A DNA stretch of 64,000 nt from ASV31 sp965229765 (GTDB lineage Bacteria > Pseudomonadota > Alphaproteobacteria > Rhodobacterales > Rhodobacteraceae): NCBI GenBank assembly GCA_965229765.1, contig CBDDJT010000002.1, positions 806,001-870,000 of the forward strand, given 5' to 3'. The translations under genes and the position numbers were made by a program. How positions within the stretch are numbered: position 1 is the stretch's first letter; every line of letters begins with the position of its first letter. The notes beneath the pieces are model-generated. The model did no database searches, was not told the origin of the DNA, and saw nothing but the letters and a program-made list of their open reading frames with translations. Below are positions 56,064 through 64,000 of this stretch, piece after piece.

Positions 56064-57242
56064 ATGAGAGCGCCGCTGAACCCCGCGATGGCGGCCACCT
56101 TCGCGCCGCCGGTGATGGAGGCGCGGCGCTGGCTGGCAGAGGCGGCGCTTCCGCCCGGCCTGCCGCTTCTGAATGTCAGCCAGGCCGCACCCGTCGCCCC
56201 GCCGCCCGAAGGCCTGCGACAGGCGCTGGCAGAGGCGGTGCTGCACGAGGACGCGGCGCATCTTTACGGCCCGGTTCTTGGCCTGCCGGAGTTGCGTGAG
56301 GAAATCGCGGCCCAGTGGCGTGCGGGTTATGGCGGCACGGTCGAAAGCGGACAGGTCGCGGTGACATCGGGCTGCAACCAGGCCTTCACGGCGGCGCTGG
56401 CCACGCTGGCGGGCGCGGGCGACGAGGTGATCCTGCCCGTGCCGTGGTACTTCAACCACAAGATGGCGCTGGACATGGCGGGGGTTCGGTCCGTGACGCT
56501 GGACACGGGCGGCGACCTGGTGCCGGACGCGGACGCGGCGGCGGCGCTGATCACCGATCGGACGCGGGCCATCGTTCTGGTCAGCCCCAACAATCCGGCG
56601 GGCGTGGAATACCCCGCCGACACGCTGCGCGCCTTTTTCGATCTGGCGCGGGCGCGGGGGCTGGCACTGATCCTGGACGAGACGTACCGCGATTTCGACA
56701 GCCGGACGGGTCCGGCGCATGACCTGTTCGCCGATCCCGAGTGGGACGACACGCTGATCCAGCTTTATTCCTTCTCCAAGGCCTACCGGCTGACCGGGCA
56801 CCGGGTGGGGGCGATGGTGGCCAGCCGGGCGCGGCTGGCCGAGGTCGAGAAATACCTTGATACCGTGACGATCTGCGCAAACCAGCTTGGCCAGCGCGGC
56901 GCGCTTTGGGGGATGCGCAACCTTGGGCAGTGGCTGGCGGGCGAGCGGGACGAGATCCTGTCGCGGCGGGCGGCGATGGAGGCGGGTTTCGCCCGGCTGG
57001 CGGGCTGGCGGCTGCGCGGCGCGGGCGCGTATTTCGCCTATGCGGAACATCCGTTCGACATGTCTTCGGACGTGCTGGCGCGGCGGCTGATCGCCGAGGC
57101 GGGCGTGTTGCTGCTGCCCGGAACGATGTTCCGGCCCGCAGGCGACCCGGCGGGCGCAGGCGAGTTGCGCATCGCCTTCGCCAACATTGACGCGGACGGG
57201 ATCGGCACGCTGTTCGGGCGGCTGGAAAACCTGCGGCTCTGA
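56064..57242 (+). CDS. PLP-dependent aminotransferase (class I/II)
   Basis: 392 aa. Fold-type I: LLNVSQAAPVAPPPEGLRQAL, HLYGPVLGLPELREEIAAQW, TSGCNQAFTAALATL, VLVSPNNPAGVEYPADTL (the NPAG motif), LILDETYRDF (PLP-pyridine Asp), and SFSKAYRLTGHRVGAMV with the Schiff-base lysine at about K239. Closest to aspartate-type aminotransferases; specificity not determined. Twelve bases after gpt. Confidence 0.9.
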   Translation: MRAPLNPAMAATFAPPVMEARRWLAEAALPPGLPLLNVSQAAPVAPPPEGLRQALAEAVLHEDAAHLYGPVLGLPELREEIAAQWRAGYGGTVESGQVAVTSGCNQAFTAALATLAGAGDEVILPVPWYFNHKMALDMAGVRSVTLDTGGDLVPDADAAAALITDRTRAIVLVSPNNPAGVEYPADTLRAFFDLARARGLALILDETYRDFDSRTGPAHDLFADPEWDDTLIQLYSFSKAYRLTGHRVGAMVASRARLAEVEKYLDTVTICANQLGQRGALWGMRNLGQWLAGERDEILSRRAAMEAGFARLAGWRLRGAGAYFAYAEHPFDMSSDVLARRLIAEAGVLLLPGTMFRPAGDPAGAGELRIAFANIDADGIGTLFGRLENLRL

Positions 57243-57302
57243 CCTTGCGGCAGGGGCGCGTGCCCCGTAGATAGCCTAGGCTGGCAAAGGGACGGGAACA
57301 TC

Positions 57303-59156
57303 ATGGCGGGCAAGGCAAAGGGCAAGGCGTCGCGGATCGCGGTCTGGGCAATCCTCGGTCTGCTGATCGTGGGTCTGGCGGGCTTCGGAGCGACGAACTT
57401 CGGCGGCAGCGTCCGCAGCATCGGCAAGGTCGGGGAAACAGAGATCGGGCTGACGCGCTATGGCCGTGCCCTGAACCAGGAGCTGCGCGCGCTACAGGCG
57501 CAGACCGGCCAGCAGATCAGTTTCCAGCAGGCGCAGCTTTTCGGGATCGACCGCGCGGTGCTGGCCCGGCTGATCGATGCGGTGGCGCTGGAGGAAGAGG
57601 CGCGGCGGGCGGGCCTGTCGGTGGGTGACGCGCGCGTGGGCGAATACGTGCGCGAGGTGCCGGCCTTTAAGGGGCTTGACGGCAATTTCGACCGCGAGGG
57701 CTATGCCTTTGCGCTGGAGCAGTCGGGCCTGACGGCGGCCGAGTTCGAGGAAGACCTGCGCGCGGAACTGGCGCGCAGCATGGTCGCAGGCGCGGTCAGC
57801 GCAGGGGCCGTTGCGCCGGGCACCTACATCGACGCGATCGTGACATTCGTGGCTGAAGGGCGGGATGCCAGCTGGGCGCGGCTTGGCCCCGCCGATCTGG
57901 CAGAGCCGGTGGGCGCCCCGACCGAAGCCGAGCTGACGGCCTATTACGAGGCGAACCCGCAGGCGTTCACCCTGCCCGAGACGCGGGCGATCAGCTATGC
58001 CTGGGTCACCCCCGACAGCATGGTCGAGCAGATCGAGGTCCCCGAGGACGAACTGCGCGAACTCTACGCGGATCGCATCGACGTCTACGTTCAGCCCGAG
58101 CGGCGGCTGGTGGAGCGTCTGGTCTATCCCAATACCGGCGAGGCCGAGGCGGCGAAGGCGCGGCTGGACGCCGGCGAGGTGACATTCGAGGGGCTGGTCG
58201 AGGACCGGGGCCTGCGCCTTCAGGATATCGACCTGGGCGATGTGACCGAGGCCGACCTTGGCAGCGCCGGGGCGGCAGTCTTCGCGATGGACGGGCCCGG
58301 CGTCGTCGGACCGGTTCAGACCAGCCTTGGCCCGGCGCTGATCCGGATGAACGCCGTGCTGGCGGCGCAGGAGACCCCGTTCGAGGAGGCCCGTGATGAG
58401 TTGCTGCGCCTGTCCGCGATGGACCGCGCCGCCCGGCTGATCGCCGATGAGATCGAGACGGTGGACGACCTGCTGGCGGCGGGCGCGACGCTGGAGGAAC
58501 TGGCCGAGGAAACCACGCTCGACTTCGGTCAGGTCGAGTGGTCGGCCGAGATCGCGGACGGCATCGCCGGCTATGCGGCCTTCAGGGCCGCCGCCGCACA
58601 GGCCGAGCCGGGCGATTTCCCCGAGGTGCTGGAACTGGAGGACGGCGGCCTCTTTGCGCTGCGCATCGACGAGATCCGTGCGCCGGAGCTTTTGCCGCTG
58701 GACGCGGTGCGGGCCGAGGCCGAAGAAGGCTGGCGGCGCGAGGCCGTTGCCGAGGCGCTGATGGCACAGGCGCGCGCGCTGGCCGACGAGATCGAGGCGG
58801 GCACAGCGGAATTCGACGGGCTGGAGCTTGAGACCGGTACGGAAACCCGTCTGACCCGCGAGACGATCCTGCCCGACCTGCCGCCGACGATGGTCGAGAC
58901 GCTGTTCGGGATGCAAGCAGGGGCCGTCGACGTGGTGGCCGATGGCGAAGGCGCGATGATCCTTCGGCTCGACACCGTGACGGCGCCCGATTTCGACGAC
59001 CCGGATCTGTCGCAGCGGCGCGAGGCGTTCCGCCTGCGCGTCGCACAATCCATCGGACAGGACATGCTCGACGCCTATACGCGCGCAATCGAGGCCTCTG
59101 CCGGGATCGAACTGGACCAGGCCGCGATCAACGCGGTTCACGCGACACTTCAATAA
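57303..59156 (+). CDS. PpiD-like peptidyl-prolyl isomerase/periplasmic chaperone
   Basis: 617 aa. Inner-membrane anchor at residues about 12-30 (IAVWAILGLLIVGLAGFGAT), a SurA/PpiD N-terminal chaperone domain (VGETEIGLTRYGRALNQELRALQAQTG ... RLIDAVALEEEARRAGLSVGDARVGEYVREVPAFKGLDGNFDREGYAFALEQSGLTAAEFEEDLR), a degenerate parvulin region around 230-350, and a long C-terminal part. Assists folding of proteins leaving the Sec translocon. Very acidic. Ahead of the trp/moa cluster as in other Rhodobacterales. Confidence 0.88.
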   Translation: MAGKAKGKASRIAVWAILGLLIVGLAGFGATNFGGSVRSIGKVGETEIGLTRYGRALNQELRALQAQTGQQISFQQAQLFGIDRAVLARLIDAVALEEEARRAGLSVGDARVGEYVREVPAFKGLDGNFDREGYAFALEQSGLTAAEFEEDLRAELARSMVAGAVSAGAVAPGTYIDAIVTFVAEGRDASWARLGPADLAEPVGAPTEAELTAYYEANPQAFTLPETRAISYAWVTPDSMVEQIEVPEDELRELYADRIDVYVQPERRLVERLVYPNTGEAEAAKARLDAGEVTFEGLVEDRGLRLQDIDLGDVTEADLGSAGAAVFAMDGPGVVGPVQTSLGPALIRMNAVLAAQETPFEEARDELLRLSAMDRAARLIADEIETVDDLLAAGATLEELAEETTLDFGQVEWSAEIADGIAGYAAFRAAAAQAEPGDFPEVLELEDGGLFALRIDEIRAPELLPLDAVRAEAEEGWRREAVAEALMAQARALADEIEAGTAEFDGLELETGTETRLTRETILPDLPPTMVETLFGMQAGAVDVVADGEGAMILRLDTVTAPDFDDPDLSQRREAFRLRVAQSIGQDMLDAYTRAIEASAGIELDQAAINAVHATLQ

Positions 59157-59213
59157 TCGATGTGGCCGGGCAGGGTCGGGTAACGCCGCCCTGCCCCGCC
59201 GGTCCGCGCCCGG

Positions 59214-60704
59214 TCAGGGCATGGTGTTCAGAAGGCCGGACACGGGCGCCAGAGTGACGCCTGCCGCGCGCGTCCCCAACACCCATTCCGACAGCGCCGT
59301 CAGCACCTCGGGCCGGGACACGCCGGTGACGATCACCGCGCCCTCCTGCCCGGCGCGGAAGGCCGCGTCGTCGAGGAAGCGTTTCATCGCGCCCACGTCG
59401 CGCGCGCCGTCGTCGAACGCACGCAATACCGTGCTGGCGGGCACACCTTCCTGCGTGGCCAGTTGCAGCGCGGCATTCAGGCCCCTGTCATAGGTGATGA
59501 GCCCGTGGCCAGAGGCCGCGAGAATCTCTGCGATCTGCGCCGCGCGCGGGCGATTCTCCTGGAACTGCGCCTCGGGGGAATCGAGCACGGCCACGGCCTG
59601 CGTCATGGTCGCGAGGTAGGTCTGGAACGCCACCTCGACATCTGCGGGGGTCGCGCCTTCGGGCAGCGGGGCCAGCGTGGCCACCTCGACACCTGCGGCA
59701 CGGTAGGCGGCCATCGCCGTTGCGGCATCCGGGGCGAGCGGGTTCAACGCCACGGTCAGCGGCACCGGGAACCCCGCCAGTTGCGCAGGGTCCAGTCGCG
59801 CATCGGGTCGATCGAACAGAATCACCGACATCAGCGGCGCGCTTCCGTTCCAGGTGAAAGGTTCGGCATGAGCCTCGATCGCCGGGCGGCCGGCTGCGGA
59901 GACCGGTGCGGCGGGGCCAGTGCCCGGCGCAACCTCGTCTATTTCGGGCACCGGCAGGCGGATGCCCTCGATGCTGTCAGCGACCTCGACCGGGCCCTCG
60001 CGCGGGGGCGCGGCAGGTTCGAGATCGGGTGCGGGCGCTTCCGGCGCGGCGGGGGGCTGCGGGGGCACCGTGTTCTCGCCGGCGGCTTGCGCGGGCGTGT
60101 CCTGCCCCGCCGGGGCGGGGGGGTCGGCAGCAGCGCCCTGCGCGGGTTCGGGCGTGGGTTCGGGCGCTGGTTCGGGCGCGGCTTCCGCGGCCGGTTCTGG
60201 CGCCGGTTCAGTGCCAGCTTCGGGCGCGGGATCGGCCGTAGGCGTGGGCGTGGGCGCCTGGGACGGCGCGGCCAGGCCCGGTGCGGCATCTGTGGCCGGC
60301 AGGCTGGGCGCGGATGCGGCGGCGGGCGCGGACACCGGATCCTCGGCGCCGGGACGGATATCGGGCGCATCGGCCTCTGCCGGGGCGACAAGCGTATCGG
60401 ACTGGGGTGCGCCGGTTTCCGGTGCCGCCGCGGGCGAGGTGTCGGGCATCGGCGGCGGCGCGGTGTCGGGCGCCTCTACCCGGGGCATGGTTTCCCGGGC
60501 GGGCTGCGGCTCTGCCGCGGGCACCAGCGGATCCGCGTCTTCCCGGGCGCGCGAGAACTCGCTGTCGGCGGGCACCTCGACCTCTGCCGCTTCTGGCTCG
60601 GGCAGGGTCATGTCGACCCGCTCTGCCACTTGAGAGGCGAGCATCAGCGCGACAGCCGAAACCAGTCCCCCGAAAACGACGCCTGAGAGAAAACCCCGTC
60701 CCAC
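59214..60704 (-). CDS. Divergent polysaccharide deacetylase family protein
   Basis: 496 aa from GTG 60704 (AGGAGC upstream); the frame stays open to 60782. N-terminal membrane anchor VGRGFLSGVVFGGLVSAVALMLASQVAE, then about 190 residues of Pro/Ala/Glu linker with APEPA-type repeats, and a C-terminal domain from about residue 270: PLMSVILFDRPDARLDPAQLAGFPVPLTVALNPLAPDAATAMAAYRAAGVEVATLAPLPEGA and GHGLITYDRGLNAALQLA, the divergent deacetylase (DUF610) fold. Likely spans the periplasm; enzymatic activity uncertain because canonical metal ligands are not obvious. Confidence 0.82.
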   Translation of the reverse strand: MGRGFLSGVVFGGLVSAVALMLASQVAERVDMTLPEPEAAEVEVPADSEFSRAREDADPLVPAAEPQPARETMPRVEAPDTAPPPMPDTSPAAAPETGAPQSDTLVAPAEADAPDIRPGAEDPVSAPAAASAPSLPATDAAPGLAAPSQAPTPTPTADPAPEAGTEPAPEPAAEAAPEPAPEPTPEPAQGAAADPPAPAGQDTPAQAAGENTVPPQPPAAPEAPAPDLEPAAPPREGPVEVADSIEGIRLPVPEIDEVAPGTGPAAPVSAAGRPAIEAHAEPFTWNGSAPLMSVILFDRPDARLDPAQLAGFPVPLTVALNPLAPDAATAMAAYRAAGVEVATLAPLPEGATPADVEVAFQTYLATMTQAVAVLDSPEAQFQENRPRAAQIAEILAASGHGLITYDRGLNAALQLATQEGVPASTVLRAFDDGARDVGAMKRFLDDAAFRAGQEGAVIVTGVSRPEVLTALSEWVLGTRAAGVTLAPVSGLLNTMP

Positions 60705-60866
60705 CGCGCGCTCCTGCCAATACAATCCTTCGCCGGGTGCGGGGCCGCGGCGGCCTTGACCCCCGGCCCCGCCTTGGACCATGTATACCCGGCGCCGGGC
60801 GGGGGTGAACCCCTTTTTGCAGGCGCAGCAGACCAGAGCCTATCGCCCGGACCCGGAGACCGCGAC

Positions 60867-61883
60867 ATGAGCGACGAGCTGAAACCGCTGATCGGCGCCG
60901 CCGCCGACCGCCCGCTGACCCGCGCCGAGGCCGAGACGGCGTTCCGGCTTCTGTTCGAGGGCGAGGCGACGCCCAGCCAGATCGGCGGGCTTTTGATGGC
61001 GCTGCGCACCCGCGGCGAGACGGTTGACGAATACGCCGCCGCCGCCGCCGTGATGCGTGCCAAGTGCCACAAGGTACGCGCGCCCGAGGGGGCGATGGAC
61101 ATCGTGGGCACCGGCGGCGACGGCAAGGGCACGCTGAACATCTCGACCGCGACCGCCTTCGTGGTGGCGGGCGCGGGCGTGCCGGTGGCCAAGCACGGCA
61201 ACCGCAACCTCAGTTCGAAATCCGGGGCGGCGGACGCGCTGACCGAGATGGGCGTCGACGTGATGGTCGGCCCCGAGGTGGTGGAGCGCGCGCTGGCAGA
61301 GATCGGCATCGGCTTCATGATGGCGCCGATGCACCATCCGGCCATCGCCCATGTGGGGCCCAGCCGGGCGGAGCTTGGCACGCGGACGATCTTCAACATC
61401 CTCGGGCCGCTGACCAATCCCGCCGGGGTGAAACGGCAGCTGACCGGCGCGTTCTCGGCCGGCCTGATCGGGCCCATGGCCGAAACGCTGCTGGCGCTGG
61501 GGTCCGAGCGGGCATGGCTGGTACACGGGTCGGACGGCACCGACGAGTTGTCCATCGCGGGGCCGTCGGCGGTGGCGGTGCTGGAGGATGGCGCGGTGAG
61601 CCTGCGCGAGATCTCGCCCGAGGATGCGGGCCTTCCGGTGCATCCCTTCGCGGCGATCCTGGGCGGCTCGCCTGCCGACAACGCACGCGCCTTCGCGGCG
61701 CTTCTGGACGGCGCGGGGGGCGCCTACCGCGACGCGGTGCTGCTGAACGCCGCCGCGGCGCTGGTGATCGCGGGGCGCGCCGGGGACCTGCCCGAGGGCG
61801 CCGCGATCGCCGCCGAAAGCATCGACAGCGGGGCCGCGCGCAACAAGGTGTCGGCGCTGGCACGGATCACCCGTCCGGCCTGA
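60867..61883 (+). CDS. trpD: Anthranilate phosphoribosyltransferase
   Basis: 338 aa. Second step of tryptophan synthesis. PRPP-binding GTGGDG at 81-86, NISTATAFVVAGAGVPVAKHGNRNLSSKSG with the KHGNR motif at 109-113, and HHPAIAHVGPSRAELGTRTIFNILGPLTNPA. ATG 60867 after GGAGACC. Followed by a 238-base spacer before trpC. Confidence 0.96.
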   Translation: MSDELKPLIGAAADRPLTRAEAETAFRLLFEGEATPSQIGGLLMALRTRGETVDEYAAAAAVMRAKCHKVRAPEGAMDIVGTGGDGKGTLNISTATAFVVAGAGVPVAKHGNRNLSSKSGAADALTEMGVDVMVGPEVVERALAEIGIGFMMAPMHHPAIAHVGPSRAELGTRTIFNILGPLTNPAGVKRQLTGAFSAGLIGPMAETLLALGSERAWLVHGSDGTDELSIAGPSAVAVLEDGAVSLREISPEDAGLPVHPFAAILGGSPADNARAFAALLDGAGGAYRDAVLLNAAAALVIAGRAGDLPEGAAIAAESIDSGAARNKVSALARITRPA

Positions 61884-61928
61884 GGCCGTTGCGCCGCGCT
61901 GCGCGCGCCGCCCGGCCGACGCGCCCGC

Positions 61929-61976
61929 GGGGGCATCGAGCCCCCTTGGGCGCGGGCCTCCGGCGGGAGTATTTTT
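61929..61976 (+). terminator. Terminator-like element after trpD
   Basis: Two stem-loops: GGGGGC-ATCGA-GCCCCC (61929-61945) and CTCC-GGCG-GGAG (61958-61969), the latter followed by TATTTTT. The string CTCCGGCGGGAGTATTTTTG is in my experience a frequent intergenic element of Rhodobacterales genomes; I cannot verify its copy number here. Would end or reduce transcription between trpD and trpC. Confidence 0.55.
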
Positions 61977-62121
61977 GAACAGAAGAAGCAGGGGTGACAA
62001 GGAAAGCGGCACGATTTCCGTCCTGGTACGAGGCCGCGGGGCGGAATTGGCCTGTTCATGACCCGGCACCGGGGGCGCGGGCGCCCTTTTCCTTCGGAGC
62101 GGTGCGCGCTATGGCTCGGCC

Positions 62122-62931
62122 ATGACAACCGTTCTCGATCGTATCAAGGCCTACAAGCTGGAAGAGGTCGCCGCGCGCAAGGCCGCACGGCCGCTGTCCC
62201 AGGTCGAGGCCGAGGCCCGCGCCGCCGATGCGCCGCGCGGCTTTGGGGCGGCGCTGCGCGCCGCGAGCGTCACCGGCTATGGCCTGATCGCCGAGGTCAA
62301 GAAGGCCTCGCCCTCGAAAGGGCTGATCCGGGCGGACTTCGACCCGCCCGTGTTGGCACGCGCCTATGAAGACGGAGGCGCGACCTGTCTGTCGGTCCTG
62401 ACCGACGGGCCCAGTTTCCAGGGCGCCGACAGCTATCTGACGGCGGCGCGGGCGGCCACGGGCCTTCCGGCGCTGCGCAAGGATTTTCTTTATGACCCCT
62501 ACCAGGTGACCGAGGCGCGGGCGCTGGGGGCGGACTGCATCCTTGTCATCATGGCCAGCGTGTCGGACGCGCAGGCGCGCGAACTGGAAGACGCAGCCAT
62601 GGGCTGGGGCATGGACGTTCTGATCGAGGTGCATGACGCGGCCGAACTGGACCGCGCGCTGGCCTTGCTCTCGCCTCTCATGGGGATCAACAACCGCAAC
62701 CTGCACACGTTCGAGACGACGCTGGAGACGACGCGGACGCTGGCCCCGAGGGTGCCCGCGGACCGGCTGGTCATATCCGAATCCGGGCTCTTCACGCCGA
62801 CGGACCTGGCCGCGATGGCCGCCGTCGGGGCGCGCACCTTCCTGATCGGGGAGAGTCTCATGCGGCAGGAGGACGTTGCGGCGGCCACACGCGCGCTGCT
62901 GGCCGATCCGGTGCAGGCGGGGGTGGCGTGA
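62122..62931 (+). CDS. trpC: Indole-3-glycerol-phosphate synthase
   Basis: 269 aa. Fourth step of tryptophan synthesis, monofunctional. AEVKKASPSKG at 57-67 (catalytic Lys), LTDGPSFQGADSYL, LPALRKDFLYDPYQV at 116-130, GINNRNLHTFETTLETT and ISESGLFTPTDL. Stop overlaps moaC (GTGATG). Confidence 0.96.
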   Translation: MTTVLDRIKAYKLEEVAARKAARPLSQVEAEARAADAPRGFGAALRAASVTGYGLIAEVKKASPSKGLIRADFDPPVLARAYEDGGATCLSVLTDGPSFQGADSYLTAARAATGLPALRKDFLYDPYQVTEARALGADCILVIMASVSDAQARELEDAAMGWGMDVLIEVHDAAELDRALALLSPLMGINNRNLHTFETTLETTRTLAPRVPADRLVISESGLFTPTDLAAMAAVGARTFLIGESLMRQEDVAAATRALLADPVQAGVA

Positions 62932-63410
62932 TGGCCGGGCTGACGCATTTCGACGAAGCGGGCCGGGCGCATATGGTGGATGTTTCCGAGAAGGACGTGA
63001 CCGCGCGCGTGGCCGTGGCCGCGGGCGTCGTGCGGATGACCGCCGAGACGCTGGCACTGGTGGCCCAGGGGCGCGCGGCCAAGGGCGATGTGCTGGGCGT
63101 CGCGCGGCTGGCCGGGATCATGGCGGCCAAGCGCACGGCAGAACTGATCCCGCTTTGTCATCCTCTGCCGGTCACAAAGGTGTCGGTCGACCTTGTTGCC
63201 GACCCTGCCCTGCCCGGCGTGCGGATCGAGGCCACCGTGAAGACCACCGGCCAGACCGGCGTGGAGATGGAGGCGCTGACGGCCGTGTCGGTGGCGGCGC
63301 TGACGGTGTATGACATGGTCAAGGCGGTGGAGAAGGGCATGGAGATCGGCGACATCCGGCTTGTCCTGAAGGACGGCGGCAAGTCGGGCCGCTACGAGGC
63401 GGGCACGTGA
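62931..63410 (+). CDS. moaC: Cyclic pyranopterin monophosphate synthase
   Basis: 159 aa from ATG 62931 (a GTG three bases earlier is possible). Molybdenum cofactor synthesis, second step. HMVDVSEKDVTARVAVAAG, KGDVLGVARLAGIMAAKRTAELIPLCHPLPVTKV (LCHPL at 75-79) and TGVEMEALTAVSVAALTVYDMVKAVEKGMEI are diagnostic. Overlaps trpC and moeA by a few bases, so trpC-moaC-moeA is one operon. Confidence 0.96.
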   Translation: MAGLTHFDEAGRAHMVDVSEKDVTARVAVAAGVVRMTAETLALVAQGRAAKGDVLGVARLAGIMAAKRTAELIPLCHPLPVTKVSVDLVADPALPGVRIEATVKTTGQTGVEMEALTAVSVAALTVYDMVKAVEKGMEIGDIRLVLKDGGKSGRYEAGT

Positions 63411-64000
63411 TCACCGTCGAGGAGGCTCTGGCGCGGGTCTTTGCGCTTTGCCGCCCGCTTGAAACGGAGACCGTGCCGCTTCGGGCCGCGCATGGCCGGG
63501 TGCTGGCGCAGGCGGTCGCGGCGCGGCGCGACCAGCCGCCCTTTGCCGCCTCGGCGATGGACGGCTATGCGCTTCGTGCCGCCGAGGCCGCGCCGGGGGC
63601 GGCATTCGAGGTGATCGGCGAGGCGCCTGCAGGGCGGGCCTTTGAGGGCGCGGTGGGCCCGGGACAGGCGGTGCGCATCTTTACCGGCGCGCCATTGCCC
63701 GCGGGCGCCGACCGCGTGGTGATACAGGAAGACGTCACCCGGGACGGCCAGCGGATCGTGATCGGAGATGCGCTGGACGCGGGCCCGCATGTGCGGCCCG
63801 CGGGGGCCGATTTCCGGGCCGGCGATGCCATCGGAGCGCCCCGGCGGCTGGGTCCGGCGGACCTTGCGCTGGCCGCGTCGATGAACCTGCCGGAACTTCC
63901 GGTGACGCGGCGGCCGGTGGTGGCCCTTATCGCCACGGGAGACGAGCTGGTCATGCCGGGGGAAGACCCGGGCCCGGACCAGATCATCGCGTCGAACGCC
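63407..64000 (+). CDS. moeA: Molybdopterin molybdenumtransferase, 5' part
   Basis: 198 codons to the window edge, GTG start in a GTGA overlap with moaC. ITVEEALARVFALCRPLETETVPLRAAHGRVLAQAV and QPPFAASAMDGYALRA are the N-terminal MoeA signature; RIFTGAPLPAGADRVVIQEDV follows, then PVVALIATGDELVMPGEDPGPDQIIASNA begins domain III. Inserts molybdate into molybdopterin. The C-terminal half lies outside the window. Confidence 0.96.
   Translation, partial: MITVEEALARVFALCRPLETETVPLRAAHGRVLAQAVAARRDQPPFAASAMDGYALRAAEAAPGAAFEVIGEAPAGRAFEGAVGPGQAVRIFTGAPLPAGADRVVIQEDVTRDGQRIVIGDALDAGPHVRPAGADFRAGDAIGAPRRLGPADLALAASMNLPELPVTRRPVVALIATGDELVMPGEDPGPDQIIASNA

Overview
The window looks like the chromosome of a high-G+C alphaproteobacterium of the Rhodobacterales (Rhodobacteraceae/Roseobacteraceae type). 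The pointers are the adenosylcobalamin-dependent ribonucleotide reductase NrdJ, Bpt-type protein leucyltransferase, a DUF2852 protein, a Tat-exported TRAP binding protein, and the order trpD-trpC-moaC-moeA. The assignment is by gene content and gene order only.

Positions 1 to about 34.7 kb are a nearly complete transposable (Mu-like) prophage whose left end lies outside the window. Early region (1-9.0 kb): a divergent partial gene, ParB-like protein, MuA transposase with an intact DDE triad, MuB ATPase, three HTH regulators, DUF3164, GemA, a Mor-type activator and several tiny genes. Late region: endolysin and nested spanins; the Mu head module (DUF2730, gp26, DUF3486, terminase, DUF935 portal, MuF, protease I with nested scaffold, gpT capsid, gp36, gpG, gp37); then a P2-type contractile tail (V, W, J, I, sheath FI, tube FII, E/E', tape measure, U, X, D) with a fibre cassette between J and I. 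The right end carries com plus a C5-cytosine methyltransferase in the place of Mu com-mom. Genes are packed head to tail on the plus strand, mostly with ATGA/GTGA overlaps.

The most interesting phage signals are: an Acb2/Tad1-like cyclic-nucleotide sponge (anti-CBASS candidate) between portal and MuF; two homologous promoter-like blocks, one before the endolysin and one before protease I, matching where Mu has its C-activated late promoters Plys and PI; an in-frame T-TTT-TTC slippery heptamer that would fuse E to E' as in P2; a hairpin-rich non-coding stretch downstream of the capsid genes; and two single-base frame breaks (MuF and an early HTH gene).

From about 34.7 kb onward is host sequence. 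DUF2852 and RDD membrane proteins, bpt and a VOC protein face right. A TRAP transporter (dctP-dctQ-dctM, unusually large subunits) faces left. Divergent from it is ilvB-ilvH, preceded by a textbook attenuator with a leader peptide reading Ile-Val-Ile-Leu-Val. A lower-G+C PIN(DUF4411)/ImmA-IrrE pair, probably a toxin-antitoxin module, sits next to a DMT transporter, a candidate sRNA and nrdJ with paired NrdR-like boxes. Then come tRNA-Pro(TGG), DUF192, a double cold-shock protein and pdxH on the minus strand, and fabI, lysE, gpt, an aminotransferase, ppiD, a polysaccharide-deacetylase-like protein (minus), trpD, trpC, moaC and the start of moeA.
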